DNA from: Entomomonas sp945283395 | GTDB taxonomy: Bacteria; Pseudomonadota; Gammaproteobacteria; Pseudomonadales; Pseudomonadaceae | Direction: 5' to 3' | Assembly (NCBI GenBank): GCA_946480835.1 | Contig: CAMLLC010000001.1 | Span: 186,001 to 250,000 of the forward strand | DNA: 64,000 bases | Shown: positions 19,960 to 28,329 of the stretch, piece after piece | Numbering within the stretch: position 1 is the stretch's first letter | How the letters are laid out: the number at the start of each line of letters is the position of its first letter | The notes under the pieces: model-generated | Databases searched by the model: none | The model's input: only the letters and a program-made list of their open reading frames with translations | Told to the model about the DNA's origin: nothing | Position numbers and translations under genes: made by a program

Positions 19960-19975
19960 ACCAACATAGCTCAGA

Positions 19976-20686
19976 CTAAAAATCGTCTTCTACATAGCCT
20001 TTGATTTTATATTCTCTATTTTCAAGATAGCCATTACGTATGAAAATATAGGGATCTCCTACTACCATTTTTTCCAATGGCAAAAGTCGTGCGCGTGTAT
20101 CTATTATACCTGCTCCCCAAATACTGTATTTAACAGCAGTATCATTAATATAAGGCCCAACAGACATGAACATATCAGGAATTAAGGCCGGAGCATCTCT
20201 TAGCGTACTAGGGCCAAAAAATGGCAGCACAACATATGGACCACTGGGCACACCCCATTTAGCTAAGGTTAAACCAAAATCTTGATTACTGCGCTTTAAG
20301 CCCATTTTAGACCCTACATCAAAGAATCCTAACAAGCCAAAGGTACTATTAAAGCCAAAACGAGCAATATCAACTCCAGCATCTTGCCATTTAAACTGCA
20401 AGGTATTATTACCAAAATTGCTTATTTCTCCTAAGTTATCATGCATATTACTAATTCCCGTTTGCAAAAACTGCGGGGTAATCCAGTGATAACCTTTAGC
20501 AACTGGCTTTAAAGTATAACGGTCTAGGGCTTCATTAAACTTATAAACTTTTCTATTAAAACCTTCCCAAGGATCTTGTGTACTTTCAGCCCAACAAGAC
20601 ATTGAAATACCTAAACACATATAAAAAATAAAGCCTATGTATTTAGTTAAATTGGCTACACGGTACTTTCCAGAGACCTGTATCAT
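19976..20686 (-). CDS. mlaA: MlaA/VacJ family phospholipid-retrieval protein
   Basis: A 236-aa outer-membrane component that removes mislocalised phospholipids from the outer leaflet. The mature region has family blocks DPWEGFNRKVYKFNE, ISNFGNNTLQFKWQDAG, NSTFGLLGFFDVGSKMG, GPYVVLPFFGPSTLRD. A signal peptide covers about residues 15-33. The only cysteine that could be lipidated lies in ISMSCWAES, which is not a good lipobox, while CWA/ES resembles a signal peptidase I site. It may therefore be unlipidated. No mlaB-F genes are nearby. Confidence 0.87.
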   Translation of the reverse strand: MIQVSGKYRVANLTKYIGFIFYMCLGISMSCWAESTQDPWEGFNRKVYKFNEALDRYTLKPVAKGYHWITPQFLQTGISNMHDNLGEISNFGNNTLQFKWQDAGVDIARFGFNSTFGLLGFFDVGSKMGLKRSNQDFGLTLAKWGVPSGPYVVLPFFGPSTLRDAPALIPDMFMSVGPYINDTAVKYSIWGAGIIDTRARLLPLEKMVVGDPYIFIRNGYLENREYKIKGYVEDDF

Positions 20687-20997
20687 CTTTATCTTTTATC
20701 TCCAGCTATGGTTACAATAGTCTTATACCCATTTAAATAAACCAAAACAGCTATTATATTATATTATATTATATTGTAAAAAATAACTTTATTAGATTTT
20801 ATGTAGAAAATATAAATTAATTTACAAATTGTAATAGGTACCAAAATAGTTCGATAAATGCACAAAAATGGTGCATACTTATCAATGCCTGTTATTAAAT
20901 AATCATTATATTATTAAATATTCTATTAAGTTAGCTTAAAAATAACGTTATTGGTTTATTTTTTGCTTTATCTTTATCATCAATCGGATGATCTCTT
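20687..20997. other. Divergent intergenic region mlaA/ntrB
   Basis: 311 very A+T-rich bases that must hold promoters for mlaA (minus) and ntrBC (plus). It includes a pentanucleotide ATATT tandem repeat at about 20753-20775. No clear sigma-54 site or NtrC-binding box was found by eye. Confidence 0.5.
20753..20775. repeat. ATATT pentanucleotide tandem repeat (about 4.5 copies)
   Basis: TTATATTATATTATATTATA then TTG: the unit ATATT is repeated without interruption, about 65-90 bases upstream of the mlaA start. Such short repeats can change copy number by slippage and alter promoter spacing. In so AT-rich a region it may also be chance. Confidence 0.6.
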
Positions 20998-22074
20998 ATG
21001 ATTAAACAAACGTTGCTTAATAAGCTGTTATTAGACAATTTAACCACTTCCATTATTCTTTTAAATAATGAATTGCAGATTATTTATTTAAACACTGCGG
21101 CTGAAATGTTACTTTCTAAAAGTTTACAACATTGTTATTTGCTTACTATCAATGATGTACTTGTTGAAAAAACTGATACTATTACTTTGCAGCAAGCTTT
21201 AGAAAAACAACGACCTTGTACTAAACACGATGCTTGCCTAATTATTAATAGCCAAAATTTGGTAGCCGATTACATTATCACGCCCATTACAGAAAAAAAA
21301 CAACTCTATTTTATTATTGAGATAATAATACTTGATACCTTACGAGTTTCTAAAGATGAGGTAATAGCCTCTCAACAACAAGGCAATAAACTTTTAATTA
21401 GAGGCCTAGCCCATGAAATTAAAAACCCCTTAGGAGGGATTCGAGGGGTAACCCAATTATTAGCTAGGCAATTAAAAGATGAGCATTTTAAAGAATATAC
21501 ACATATTATTATCGAAGAAGTTGATAGACTTAATAAGCTAGTCAATAGGATGCTAGGCCCTAACACTTTACCTAATTATAAAAATGCTAACATCCATGAA
21601 GTATTAGAAAGAGTCTATGAATTAATAGCTGCTGAAAGTCAGCAACAAATCAACCTTAGCAAAGACTATGATCCCAGTATTCCAGAAATCCAGATAGATA
21701 CCGAACAAATGATACAAGCGATCCTTAACATAGTGCGTAATGCAATGGAAGTACTCATAAGAAATCAAGTTGAGAAACCTAAAATTATTTTTAAAACAAG
21801 AATATTAAGGCAATTTAACATAGGTATTATTCGTCATAAAATGGTAGTTAATATAGATATTATAGATAATGGTCCCGGTATTCCTGCCGAAATAAAAGAT
21901 ACATTATTTTATCCTATGGTTAGTGGACGAGCAGAGGGAACCGGATTAGGGTTAGCTATCGCCCAAACAATCATTAGCCAACATGGCGGGCTTATTGAAT
22001 GCAATACTCAAAGTAACCATACTAAATTCTCCATTTTTCTCCCCCTAGAAAAAGGAATAGCCACTCATGACTAA
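20998..22074 (+). CDS. ntrB: Nitrogen regulation sensor histidine kinase NtrB (GlnL)
   Basis: A cytosolic two-component kinase of 358 aa that phosphorylates NtrC under nitrogen limitation. It has a PAS-like N-terminal region (about 10-110), the phosphoacceptor His139 in GLAHEIKNPLGG, and an ATPase domain with an N box near IVRNAMEVL, DNGPGIP and GTGLGLAIAQTII. The next gene, ntrC, starts inside its last codons (8-base overlap), indicating coupled translation. Unlike enterobacteria, glnA is not adjacent here. Confidence 0.93.
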   Translation: MIKQTLLNKLLLDNLTTSIILLNNELQIIYLNTAAEMLLSKSLQHCYLLTINDVLVEKTDTITLQQALEKQRPCTKHDACLIINSQNLVADYIITPITEKKQLYFIIEIIILDTLRVSKDEVIASQQQGNKLLIRGLAHEIKNPLGGIRGVTQLLARQLKDEHFKEYTHIIIEEVDRLNKLVNRMLGPNTLPNYKNANIHEVLERVYELIAAESQQQINLSKDYDPSIPEIQIDTEQMIQAILNIVRNAMEVLIRNQVEKPKIIFKTRILRQFNIGIIRHKMVVNIDIIDNGPGIPAEIKDTLFYPMVSGRAEGTGLGLAIAQTIISQHGGLIECNTQSNHTKFSIFLPLEKGIATHD

Positions 22075-23500
22075 TACAAAAAGCATATGGATAGTAGACG
22101 ATGACCGAGCTATTCGTTGGGTACTAGAAAAAGCGCTGCAACAAGCTAATATGCAAACCCAATCTTTCACTAACATTAATGATGTAACTCTAGCACTAGT
22201 TCACCATCAGCCAGATGTTATTATTTCCGATATTAGAATGCCTAATGGTAGTGGCTTTGATTTATTAGCTAAAGTGAAAGAACTACATCCGCAAATTCCT
22301 GTTATTATCATGACGGCGCATTCTGATTTAGATAGTGCGGTAGCCACTTATCGGAGTGGTGCTTTTGAGTATTTACCCAAGCCATTTGATATAGATGAAG
22401 CCGTATCGTTAATTAGAAAAGCCTATATCCATAGCCAAGAAATCAGTCAACAACATAATACACCTCAATCGCTTCCGCCTGTTTCTGAAATTATTGGTGA
22501 GGCGCCCGCTATGCAAGAAGTATTTCGCGCCATAGGCAGGCTTAGTCAATCTCATATTACGGTGCTAATTAATGGTGAATCGGGGACTGGAAAAGAATTA
22601 GTCGCTCATGCGCTGCATAAACATAGCCCAAGGGCTAAAGCACCTTTCATCGCACTTAATATGGCAGCAATTCCAAAGGATTTAATTGAGTCAGAATTAT
22701 TTGGTCATGAAAAAGGGGCTTTTACTGGTGCCACTACTTTACGTAAAGGACGCTTTGAGCAAGCAAACGAAGGTACCTTGTTTTTGGATGAAATAGGCGA
22801 CATGCCAGCAGAAACACAAACCCGCTTGCTCAGGGTACTAGCTGATGGAGAATTTTATCGTGTAGGGGGACATCTGCCTATTAAAGTCAATGTACGAATC
22901 ATTGCTGCTACTCATCAAAACATGGAAACACTAGTCCATGCAGGTAAATTTCGTGAAGACTTATTTCATAGATTAAATGTCATCCGTATTCATATCCCAA
23001 GCCTTATTGATAGGCGCGAAGACATACCTGCGTTGAGCCGTCATTTTCTGCAACAAGCTGCACGCGAGTTGCACGTCGAAACAAAGGTATTAAAACCAGA
23101 AACAGAAAATTATTTAAAAACTCTATCTTGGCGCGGCAACGTTCGCCAATTAGAAAATGTTTGTCGCTGGATTACTGTCATGGCCTCTGGTCGCGAGGTG
23201 CATATAGATGAGCTTCCCACCGAAATAACTAGTTTCCCCAAATCACAGATAACTTCCAATAATTGGCAAGAACATCTAAGAACATGGGCTGAAAAAGAAT
23301 TATGCAAAGGGCATAATAATCTTTTAGCTGAGGCAGTTCCTTCTTTTGAAAGAATAATGATAGAAACTGCCTTAAAACATACTGGTGGCCGCCGTAAAGA
23401 TGCTGCACAACTTCTAGGTTGGGGGCGTAATACGCTTACTCGTAAAATCAAAGAACTTAATATGACTTTAGCAGATAACGAAGACGAGGATGATGACTAG
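22067..23500 (+). CDS. ntrC: Nitrogen regulation response regulator NtrC (GlnG)
   Basis: A sigma-54-dependent activator of 477 aa. The receiver domain has phosphoacceptor Asp55 (VIISDIRMP) and the TAHSD/LPKPF switch residues. The AAA+ domain (about 140-380) has Walker A GESGTGKE and the sigma-54 contact loop GAFTGA. The C-terminal Fis-type helix-turn-helix is GGRRKDAAQLLGWGRNTLTR. It overlaps ntrB by 8 bases and forms a two-gene operon that would activate nitrogen-scavenging promoters. Confidence 0.95.
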   Translation: MTNTKSIWIVDDDRAIRWVLEKALQQANMQTQSFTNINDVTLALVHHQPDVIISDIRMPNGSGFDLLAKVKELHPQIPVIIMTAHSDLDSAVATYRSGAFEYLPKPFDIDEAVSLIRKAYIHSQEISQQHNTPQSLPPVSEIIGEAPAMQEVFRAIGRLSQSHITVLINGESGTGKELVAHALHKHSPRAKAPFIALNMAAIPKDLIESELFGHEKGAFTGATTLRKGRFEQANEGTLFLDEIGDMPAETQTRLLRVLADGEFYRVGGHLPIKVNVRIIAATHQNMETLVHAGKFREDLFHRLNVIRIHIPSLIDRREDIPALSRHFLQQAARELHVETKVLKPETENYLKTLSWRGNVRQLENVCRWITVMASGREVHIDELPTEITSFPKSQITSNNWQEHLRTWAEKELCKGHNNLLAEAVPSFERIMIETALKHTGGRRKDAAQLLGWGRNTLTRKIKELNMTLADNEDEDDD

Positions 23501-24069
23501 CGGATTTATTTTTAGGCTATAAGCGTTAATCTATCAATCAAGAGTTTTAGCATACCATATAGCTATTATAAGCAACTATTCTGAGTCATTTAATTGAATC
23601 ATACTAGCTATCAAATGTTCTAGCCTTTTTACTATACAAAGCAATAACTATTGTCTGGCAAGCTAGAATCAGTAACATTAATGAAAAATAATAAGCTATG
23701 CAAGTTACTATTAGCTTAATAATGAATTAAAACCTATATGTCTTATAGCTTTTTAATCTATTTATAGATATAAGTTACGGCTAAAGTCTTATATAAAGTA
23801 GCTAAAACAGCATTTTTTATGATGAATTTCACAGTTTACATCACCAGAAAATTGACCTTTATCATAAAGTTATCATTCCGTTGCAGTATAGCATTAGCAA
23901 AAGGTCTATTTTTAAAAAAAATATTTTGAAAAAATCCTGTAAAGCTATAAAATCAACAATTATCTGCATTAATGTATTGATTATCTAACGCAGTTAAGGT
24001 AGTTTTATAAATACTCTGTAACTAGGGTGTTTTTCGCAGTAAACTTTCTTGCCATTAAGGAAAATATAT
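23501..24069. other. Long AT-rich intergenic region upstream of the second HU gene
   Basis: 569 bases with no open frame of note and no recognisable RNA gene. The right end holds the promoter of the HU gene; the left end lies past ntrC with no strong terminator visible. Confidence 0.5.
23926..23953 (+). promoter_or_regulatory. Candidate sigma-70 promoter for the second HU gene
   Basis: TTGAAA (23926-23931) and TAAAAT (23948-23953) are separated by 16 bases, about 117 bases before the HU start codon. The match is by eye in an AT-rich region, so confidence is limited. Confidence 0.4.
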
Positions 24070-24372
24070 ATGAACAAAGCTGAACTTGTAAATGCTATTG
24101 CTAGTCAAGCCCAAATTACTCAAACTGAAGCTAATAAAGTTTTAAACGCTTTATTAGAAACTATTACTGAAACTCTAAAAAAAGAAGATTCAATTGTATT
24201 AGTAGGTTTTGGTACATTTGAAGTAAAAGCACGCGCGGCCCGCGTTGCTAGAAATTTAAGAACTGGAGAGCCAATGACTATTCCAGCTAAGAAAGTTCCT
24301 AGCTTCAGAGCTGGTAAAGGCCTAAAAGAAGCAGTAAACACTGCTAAGAAAGCTAAAAAAGCTAAAAAATAA
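24070..24372 (+). CDS. HU-family DNA-binding protein with lysine-rich tail
   Basis: A second HU-like nucleoid protein, 100 aa. The HU fold is complete (MNKAELVNAIASQAQ, VLVGFGTFEVK, TGEPMTIPAKKVPSFRAGKG). It is extended by a C-terminal NTAKKAKKAKKAKK-like basic tail of about ten residues absent from hupB at 6852. An in-frame ATG exists seven codons upstream (24049), but the ATG at 24070 matches the family start and has AAGGA before it. A strong terminator follows and the gene stands alone. The basic tail should raise DNA affinity (inference). Confidence 0.92.
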   Translation: MNKAELVNAIASQAQITQTEANKVLNALLETITETLKKEDSIVLVGFGTFEVKARAARVARNLRTGEPMTIPAKKVPSFRAGKGLKEAVNTAKKAKKAKK

Positions 24373-24389
24373 TTTTGCTTTTTTTTAAT

Positions 24390-24418
24390 AAAAAAGCGGA
24401 TTCTCTCCGCTTTTTTAT
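24390..24418 (+). terminator. Rho-independent terminator of the second HU gene
   Basis: An 11-bp stem (A6-GCGGA at 24390-24400 with TCCGC-T6 at 24406-24416) and a 5-base loop lie 17 bases after the stop codon. The T6 run forms the tail. Confidence 0.92.
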
Positions 24419-24556
24419 TAACTAGCCTGTTAGTCATTATTACCTATCAACTTCTTTGCTTTTTCTCTTTATTACAAGCATTTTTAAACATGTGATTTTT
24501 GTTTCTGGTAAGATCTTTATTAAAGTTTTCACTATTGCTAATTGACTCCCAAAAGT

Positions 24557-24958
24557 ATGGTTAAATTTTCAGATATTTTTATTGCCAAACTGCCAGTGGA
24601 AGCTATTCATTATGATGTCACTGCGCCAAACTACCCTCATATTGCAGTTGTTGATCTTACTGACCATGAGTTAAGTACTTTATGGGCTAGTCTTAGCAAT
24701 AGTCCGCTAAAATCAAAACATGCTTTAGAGTTTATTGAAATAGAATCCGATGCCCTGCTTTATCGTTTACCTGACGCTTTTACTGAAGCATTAGCCAAGT
24801 TAGATAAACAACAAATTGTTGCTGCTGCCTCTATTTGGTGTGAGTCTGAAGATTTTCCTTGGCGCAAAACACAAGCAACAGAAAAAATCGTTGAAATTCA
24901 AGATATTGCTCAACGTGCTAGAAAAAAGAACAAATCGCTTTTCTTAATTTTTACTTAA
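24557..24958 (+). CDS. Conserved-looking protein of unknown function
   Basis: A soluble protein of about 133 aa with no signal peptide, membrane segment or motif that I recognise. It has a mix of acidic residues in the middle (VVDLTDHELSTLW, FIEIESDALLYRLP) and a basic C-terminus (RARKKNK). The frame can start five codons earlier at a TTG (24542). I prefer the ATG at 24557, although neither has a good ribosome site. Codon use is like its neighbours and the frame is clean, so it is probably a real gene. It is followed closely by the decayed kptA. Confidence 0.6.
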   Translation: MVKFSDIFIAKLPVEAIHYDVTAPNYPHIAVVDLTDHELSTLWASLSNSPLKSKHALEFIEIESDALLYRLPDAFTEALAKLDKQQIVAAASIWCESEDFPWRKTQATEKIVEIQDIAQRARKKNKSLFLIFT

Positions 24959-24982
24959 ATAATAATAATGCTAACAACAACC

Positions 24983-25516
24983 ATGGATAAAAATAAATTC
25001 ATTCACTTAAGTAAACTTCTTGGTTATATTTTACGTCATAAGCCTGCACAATATAACTTAACACTTGACTCACAAAGTTAGGTAGATATCAATAGGCTAT
25101 TGGCTAATCTACAACAACAAGGCCATACTATTAGTCGTGAACAATTAAATAATATAATAAAATAAATGTTTTACTATATCTACTGACAATACAAAGATTA
25201 GGGCAGCTCAGGGGCACTCAACCAAGTAATCATCCACTATTTAGAGCAAGATCCGCCCGCCATTCTTTATCATGAAACAGTTACAAGATTTTTATCCGCT
25301 ATTAAAAACAAGGGCTGCTTGCTGGTTCTCGTCAATATGTACACTTATCTGTTGCCCCCAAACAGCCTATCAAGTAGCTATCAGACACGGCAACCCTACT
25401 ATTTTATTACTAGCTACTCACCTATTAAAAACTTGGGAACATCCTTTTATCTTGCTGATAGTAGAGTATGGCTAGCTGATCAAATACCATTAGTTTGTAT
25501 TAAATTTGAGCCTTAG
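24983..25516 (+). pseudogene. kptA: Decayed RNA 2'-phosphotransferase (Tpt1/KptA family)
   Basis: The segment carries the whole KptA pattern spread over three frames. The start MDKNKFIHLSKLLGYILRHK is intact to an in-frame TAG at 25079-25081, where the family has GW before VDI. Then NLQQQGHTISREQLN continues until a TAA. In another frame follow TKIRAAQGHS (the conserved RxxQGHS block) and, after a further shift, PPAILYHETVTRFL. Next come GLLAGSRQYVHLS, AIRHGNPTILLL and finally ADSRVWLADQIP with a stop at 25514. At least one nonsense change and four frameshifts are needed to restore it. The enzyme family removes a splice-junction 2'-phosphate from RNA using NAD; the bacterial role is unclear. 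Confidence 0.9.
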
Positions 25517-25654
25517 TTTTTTTGATATCTTTTATTCAATAACTTTATAGTTAAATCTTATATGACCAGATATAACAGGCTATCCATTAACCATAAATGA
25601 TAACTACTGACTATGCAAACACTAGGCACAATCTATACGCCTGGCTCATTTGTA

Positions 25655-26689
25655 TTAGTTGTGCTTATGCAATTCACTATTTAAAGTTACTTTTTTATGC
25701 TGATGTTTACACTCAACTCGGCCTGTTTCAGAATTACGACGGAATAACAAATCATCTTGGTTTGCTAAATCACGGGCCTTTACTATGTCGATAATAGTAT
25801 TAATTCCTGATAATACTGCCACCTTTGTTCCAGCAGTAATATATAAACCTGCCTCAACAATACAATTATTTCCCAAAGGTATTCCTATTCCTGCGTTGGC
25901 TCCTATCAGACAGTCTTTTCCTACACGGATGACGACATTACCTCCACCAGATAAAGTGCCCATTGTAGAACAACCACCACCTAAATCAGAACCACTATCA
26001 ACAAAGACCCCAGCAGAAATACGACCTTCTACCATGTTGGGCCCTTCAGTACCTGCATTAAAGTTAACAAAACCTTCATGCATTACCGTAGTACCTTCTC
26101 CTAAATATGCCCCCAAACGCACTCTAGCACCATCAGCAATACGCACCCCGGAAGGAATAACATAATCTATCATACGAGGGAATTTATCCACTGCATTGAC
26201 TTTTAATTCGCGACCTTTGATACGCTCTTCTAATTGTCTTGCTGCTAACTCCTCAACATCAATAGCTCCTAAATTAGTCCATACCACATTTGGAAGCAAC
26301 GAGAATATCGCTGTTAAATCTATTTGTAACGGTTTTACTAAACGGTGTGATAATAAATGTAGCTTCAAATAGGCTTCAGGGGTAGAAGCAGGTTTACTAT
26401 CTTCGGCTAACAGCGTAACAACAAGCGGTCTAGCGCTTTCAGCTAAGCGTGTTAATAACGCGGCTTGTTTTTCATCCACATCTTTAATCGCATTGGCTAA
26501 TTTAGCAGCTTGGCTATTGGAAAGACCTATAACCTCATTACCTCCCTGATAATCTATAAGGGTCGCCACAATATCTGTTAATGCTTTATCAGGATGTATC
26601 AGTGGTGTCGCATAAAAAACTTCTAACCATTGACCTCTACGATTCTGGGTACCAACCCCAAATCCCATACTAAATAATGTTTTTGACAT
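25655..26689 (-). CDS. dapD: 2,3,4,5-tetrahydropyridine-2,6-dicarboxylate N-succinyltransferase
   Basis: A lysine/diaminopimelate pathway enzyme that succinylates tetrahydrodipicolinate. At 344 aa it is the long Pseudomonas/actinobacterial-type DapD rather than the 274-aa enterobacterial form. The C-terminal half has the left-handed beta-helix with hexapeptide repeats (GARVRLGAYLGEGTTV, GRISAGVFVDSGSDLGGGCS, IGANAGIGIPLG). A GAGGG site precedes the ATG. It is eight bases downstream of the ArsC-like gene and is likely co-transcribed with it; the same pair occurs in Pseudomonas. Confidence 0.94.
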   Translation of the reverse strand: MSKTLFSMGFGVGTQNRRGQWLEVFYATPLIHPDKALTDIVATLIDYQGGNEVIGLSNSQAAKLANAIKDVDEKQAALLTRLAESARPLVVTLLAEDSKPASTPEAYLKLHLLSHRLVKPLQIDLTAIFSLLPNVVWTNLGAIDVEELAARQLEERIKGRELKVNAVDKFPRMIDYVIPSGVRIADGARVRLGAYLGEGTTVMHEGFVNFNAGTEGPNMVEGRISAGVFVDSGSDLGGGCSTMGTLSGGGNVVIRVGKDCLIGANAGIGIPLGNNCIVEAGLYITAGTKVAVLSGINTIIDIVKARDLANQDDLLFRRNSETGRVECKHQHKKVTLNSELHKHN

Positions 26690-26697
26690 ATAACCCT

Positions 26698-27072
26698 CTA
26701 TTGTATCTTATCAATGAAAATTTGATCGTATTCTTCAATTTTAAATCCTACTAATGTTTTATTAGCTAACTCAACAATAGGCCGTTTAATCATAGTAGGT
26801 TGCGCTATCATCAAGGCGATAGCTTTTGCTTGGGTTAAATTAAGTTTCTGGTCAGCCGGTAATTTTTTAAAAGTTACCCCTGCCCTATTAATTATTTTTT
26901 CCCAGCCATGTTCTTTACACCAAGTTTGTAGATGACTTTCATCTATGCCTTGTTTTTTGTAATCATGAAATTGATAAGCTATCTGATGCGCTGCAAAATA
27001 ACTAAATACTTTCTGCATAGTATTACAATTTTTTATTCCAAACACGCAGATGGTATGAATATTAGCTGTCAT
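26698..27072 (-). CDS. ArsC/Spx-family protein (YffB-like)
   Basis: A 124-aa thioredoxin-fold protein. The single N-terminal catalytic-type cysteine is in FGIKNCNTMQKVF; YffB/Spx proteins share FGIKNCDT. Later blocks KLPADQKLNLTQAKAIALMI and MIKRPIVE match the family. True arsenate reductase activity is not expected for this subgroup, whose function is mostly unknown. A good AGGAAAG ribosome site is present. It lies directly upstream of dapD. Confidence 0.85.
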   Translation of the reverse strand: MTANIHTICVFGIKNCNTMQKVFSYFAAHQIAYQFHDYKKQGIDESHLQTWCKEHGWEKIINRAGVTFKKLPADQKLNLTQAKAIALMIAQPTMIKRPIVELANKTLVGFKIEEYDQIFIDKIQ

Positions 27073-27188
27073 ACTTTCCTTTTTAACTATTTAAATAAAT
27101 AAAAGGCTATAAGATACCACAAAATCCGTTAATTACTTAATCATACTTGACAAAGTTCATCTTTACTTTGGATAAATTATAGATTAAT

Positions 27189-27235
27189 CTAAAAAATTAA
27201 AAAAACAGGCTGTAATCAACTTAGTCAGTCTGTTT
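27189..27235 (-). terminator. Rho-independent terminator after the alcohol dehydrogenase gene
   Basis: A 10-bp stem (27203-27212 with 27226-27235, one G-T pair) and a 13-base loop. On the minus strand a long T-rich run follows (27189-27202). It ends the kup-add-dehydrogenase unit. Confidence 0.8.
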
Positions 27236-27292
27236 ATAATGTGGAGCAGACCTTTCTTTATGATTTATTTGTCTTATATGTATTGGTAGTAG

Positions 27293-28313
27293 TTACAATA
27301 CATTACATTGATGTTTGGCTAGATTCTGTCTATTTACGTCAACAATGAAACGTCCTCTAATTTTTCCCGATACCATATTCTCAGCAGCTATCTTACATTC
27401 GTCTAAAGAAATAATATTAGCGATATGATTAAGTTGTTGTGCATCTAAATAAGATGCAAGAAAATTCCATGCTTTGATTCGTTTTTGATAAGAAGCCATA
27501 ACACTATCAATCCCTGCTAATGTAATACCTCTTAAAATAAAAGGTGCAACCGTTGATGGAAAATCTAAACCTTGAGCAAGGCCGCAACTAGCAACGATTC
27601 CATTATATTGAATTTGAGCGCAGACGTTTGCTAAGGTATGTGAGCCTAATACATCGATAGCAGCAGCCCTTTGCTCTATTTGTAATGGTTTCCCTGCCCT
27701 ACTTAATAATTTACTATCAATAAAATGGCTAGCACCAAGTTGTTGTAAATAATCTGTATCATCTATTTTTGAAGTAGCTGCTGTTATTGAATAACCTAAT
27801 TTGGTCAGCAACATGATTGCAATCGAACCTACCCCCCCCCGTTGCCCCTGTTACTAAAATAGTACCTTGTTCAGGTTTCACACCATGTTCAATAATACGT
27901 TGTACACATAATGCTACCGTATAGCCTGCTGTACCAATATTCATTGCTTGTTGGGGCGTTAAAGTTGTTGGTAAAGGAACTAACCAAGCTGATTTTAAAT
28001 GAGCATATTGACTTAAGCATCCCCAATGCGTTTCACCACACCCCCAGCCATTTAAAATAACAGAGTCGCCTTCTTTATATTGGCTATTAAAACTCTGAAT
28101 AACTGCGCCAACACCATCAATCCCAGGAACACGTCCTATTGGCCAATAATTTGGCCAACTCATCGCCTTCCAATCTACCGGATTTAAAGCGATAGCTTTA
28201 TTAGCTACTACAACCTCTCCAGCCCCTGCTGTTGGTATAGGCCGCGTTATTTTCTCTAATAACAAGGAATCACTACCGCCTTGCCATTGCCAAGCATAAC
28301 TTGTTGTATTCAT
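27293..28313 (-). pseudogene. Zinc-type alcohol dehydrogenase/quinone oxidoreductase family gene, frameshifted at a poly-G tract
   Basis: Two overlapping frames make one MDR-family protein. The first (from the ATG at 28313, MNTTSYAWQWQGG) has the GroES-like domain with GVGAVIQSFN and KEGDSVILNGWG, and reaches the Rossmann start ILVTGATGG. There, a run of nine G on the minus strand (27832-27840) shifts the frame. The second frame continues IAIMLLTKLGYSITAATSK to a normal end at 27293. Eight G would restore a protein of about 340 aa. The in-frame reading stops at 27759. Either it is a recent pseudogene, a slippage-controlled gene, or a base-call error. It follows add by 16 bases. Confidence 0.85.
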
Positions 28314-28329
28314 TATTATTACCAACCCA

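Noticed and set aside
24049..24069. Upstream in-frame ATG of the second HU gene
   Set aside because: It lacks a ribosome site and adds residues absent from HU proteins; the ATG at 24070 has AAGGA before it.
25272..25516. Two short overlapping plus-strand open frames as small genes
   Set aside because: Both are pieces of the frameshifted kptA remnant rather than genes.
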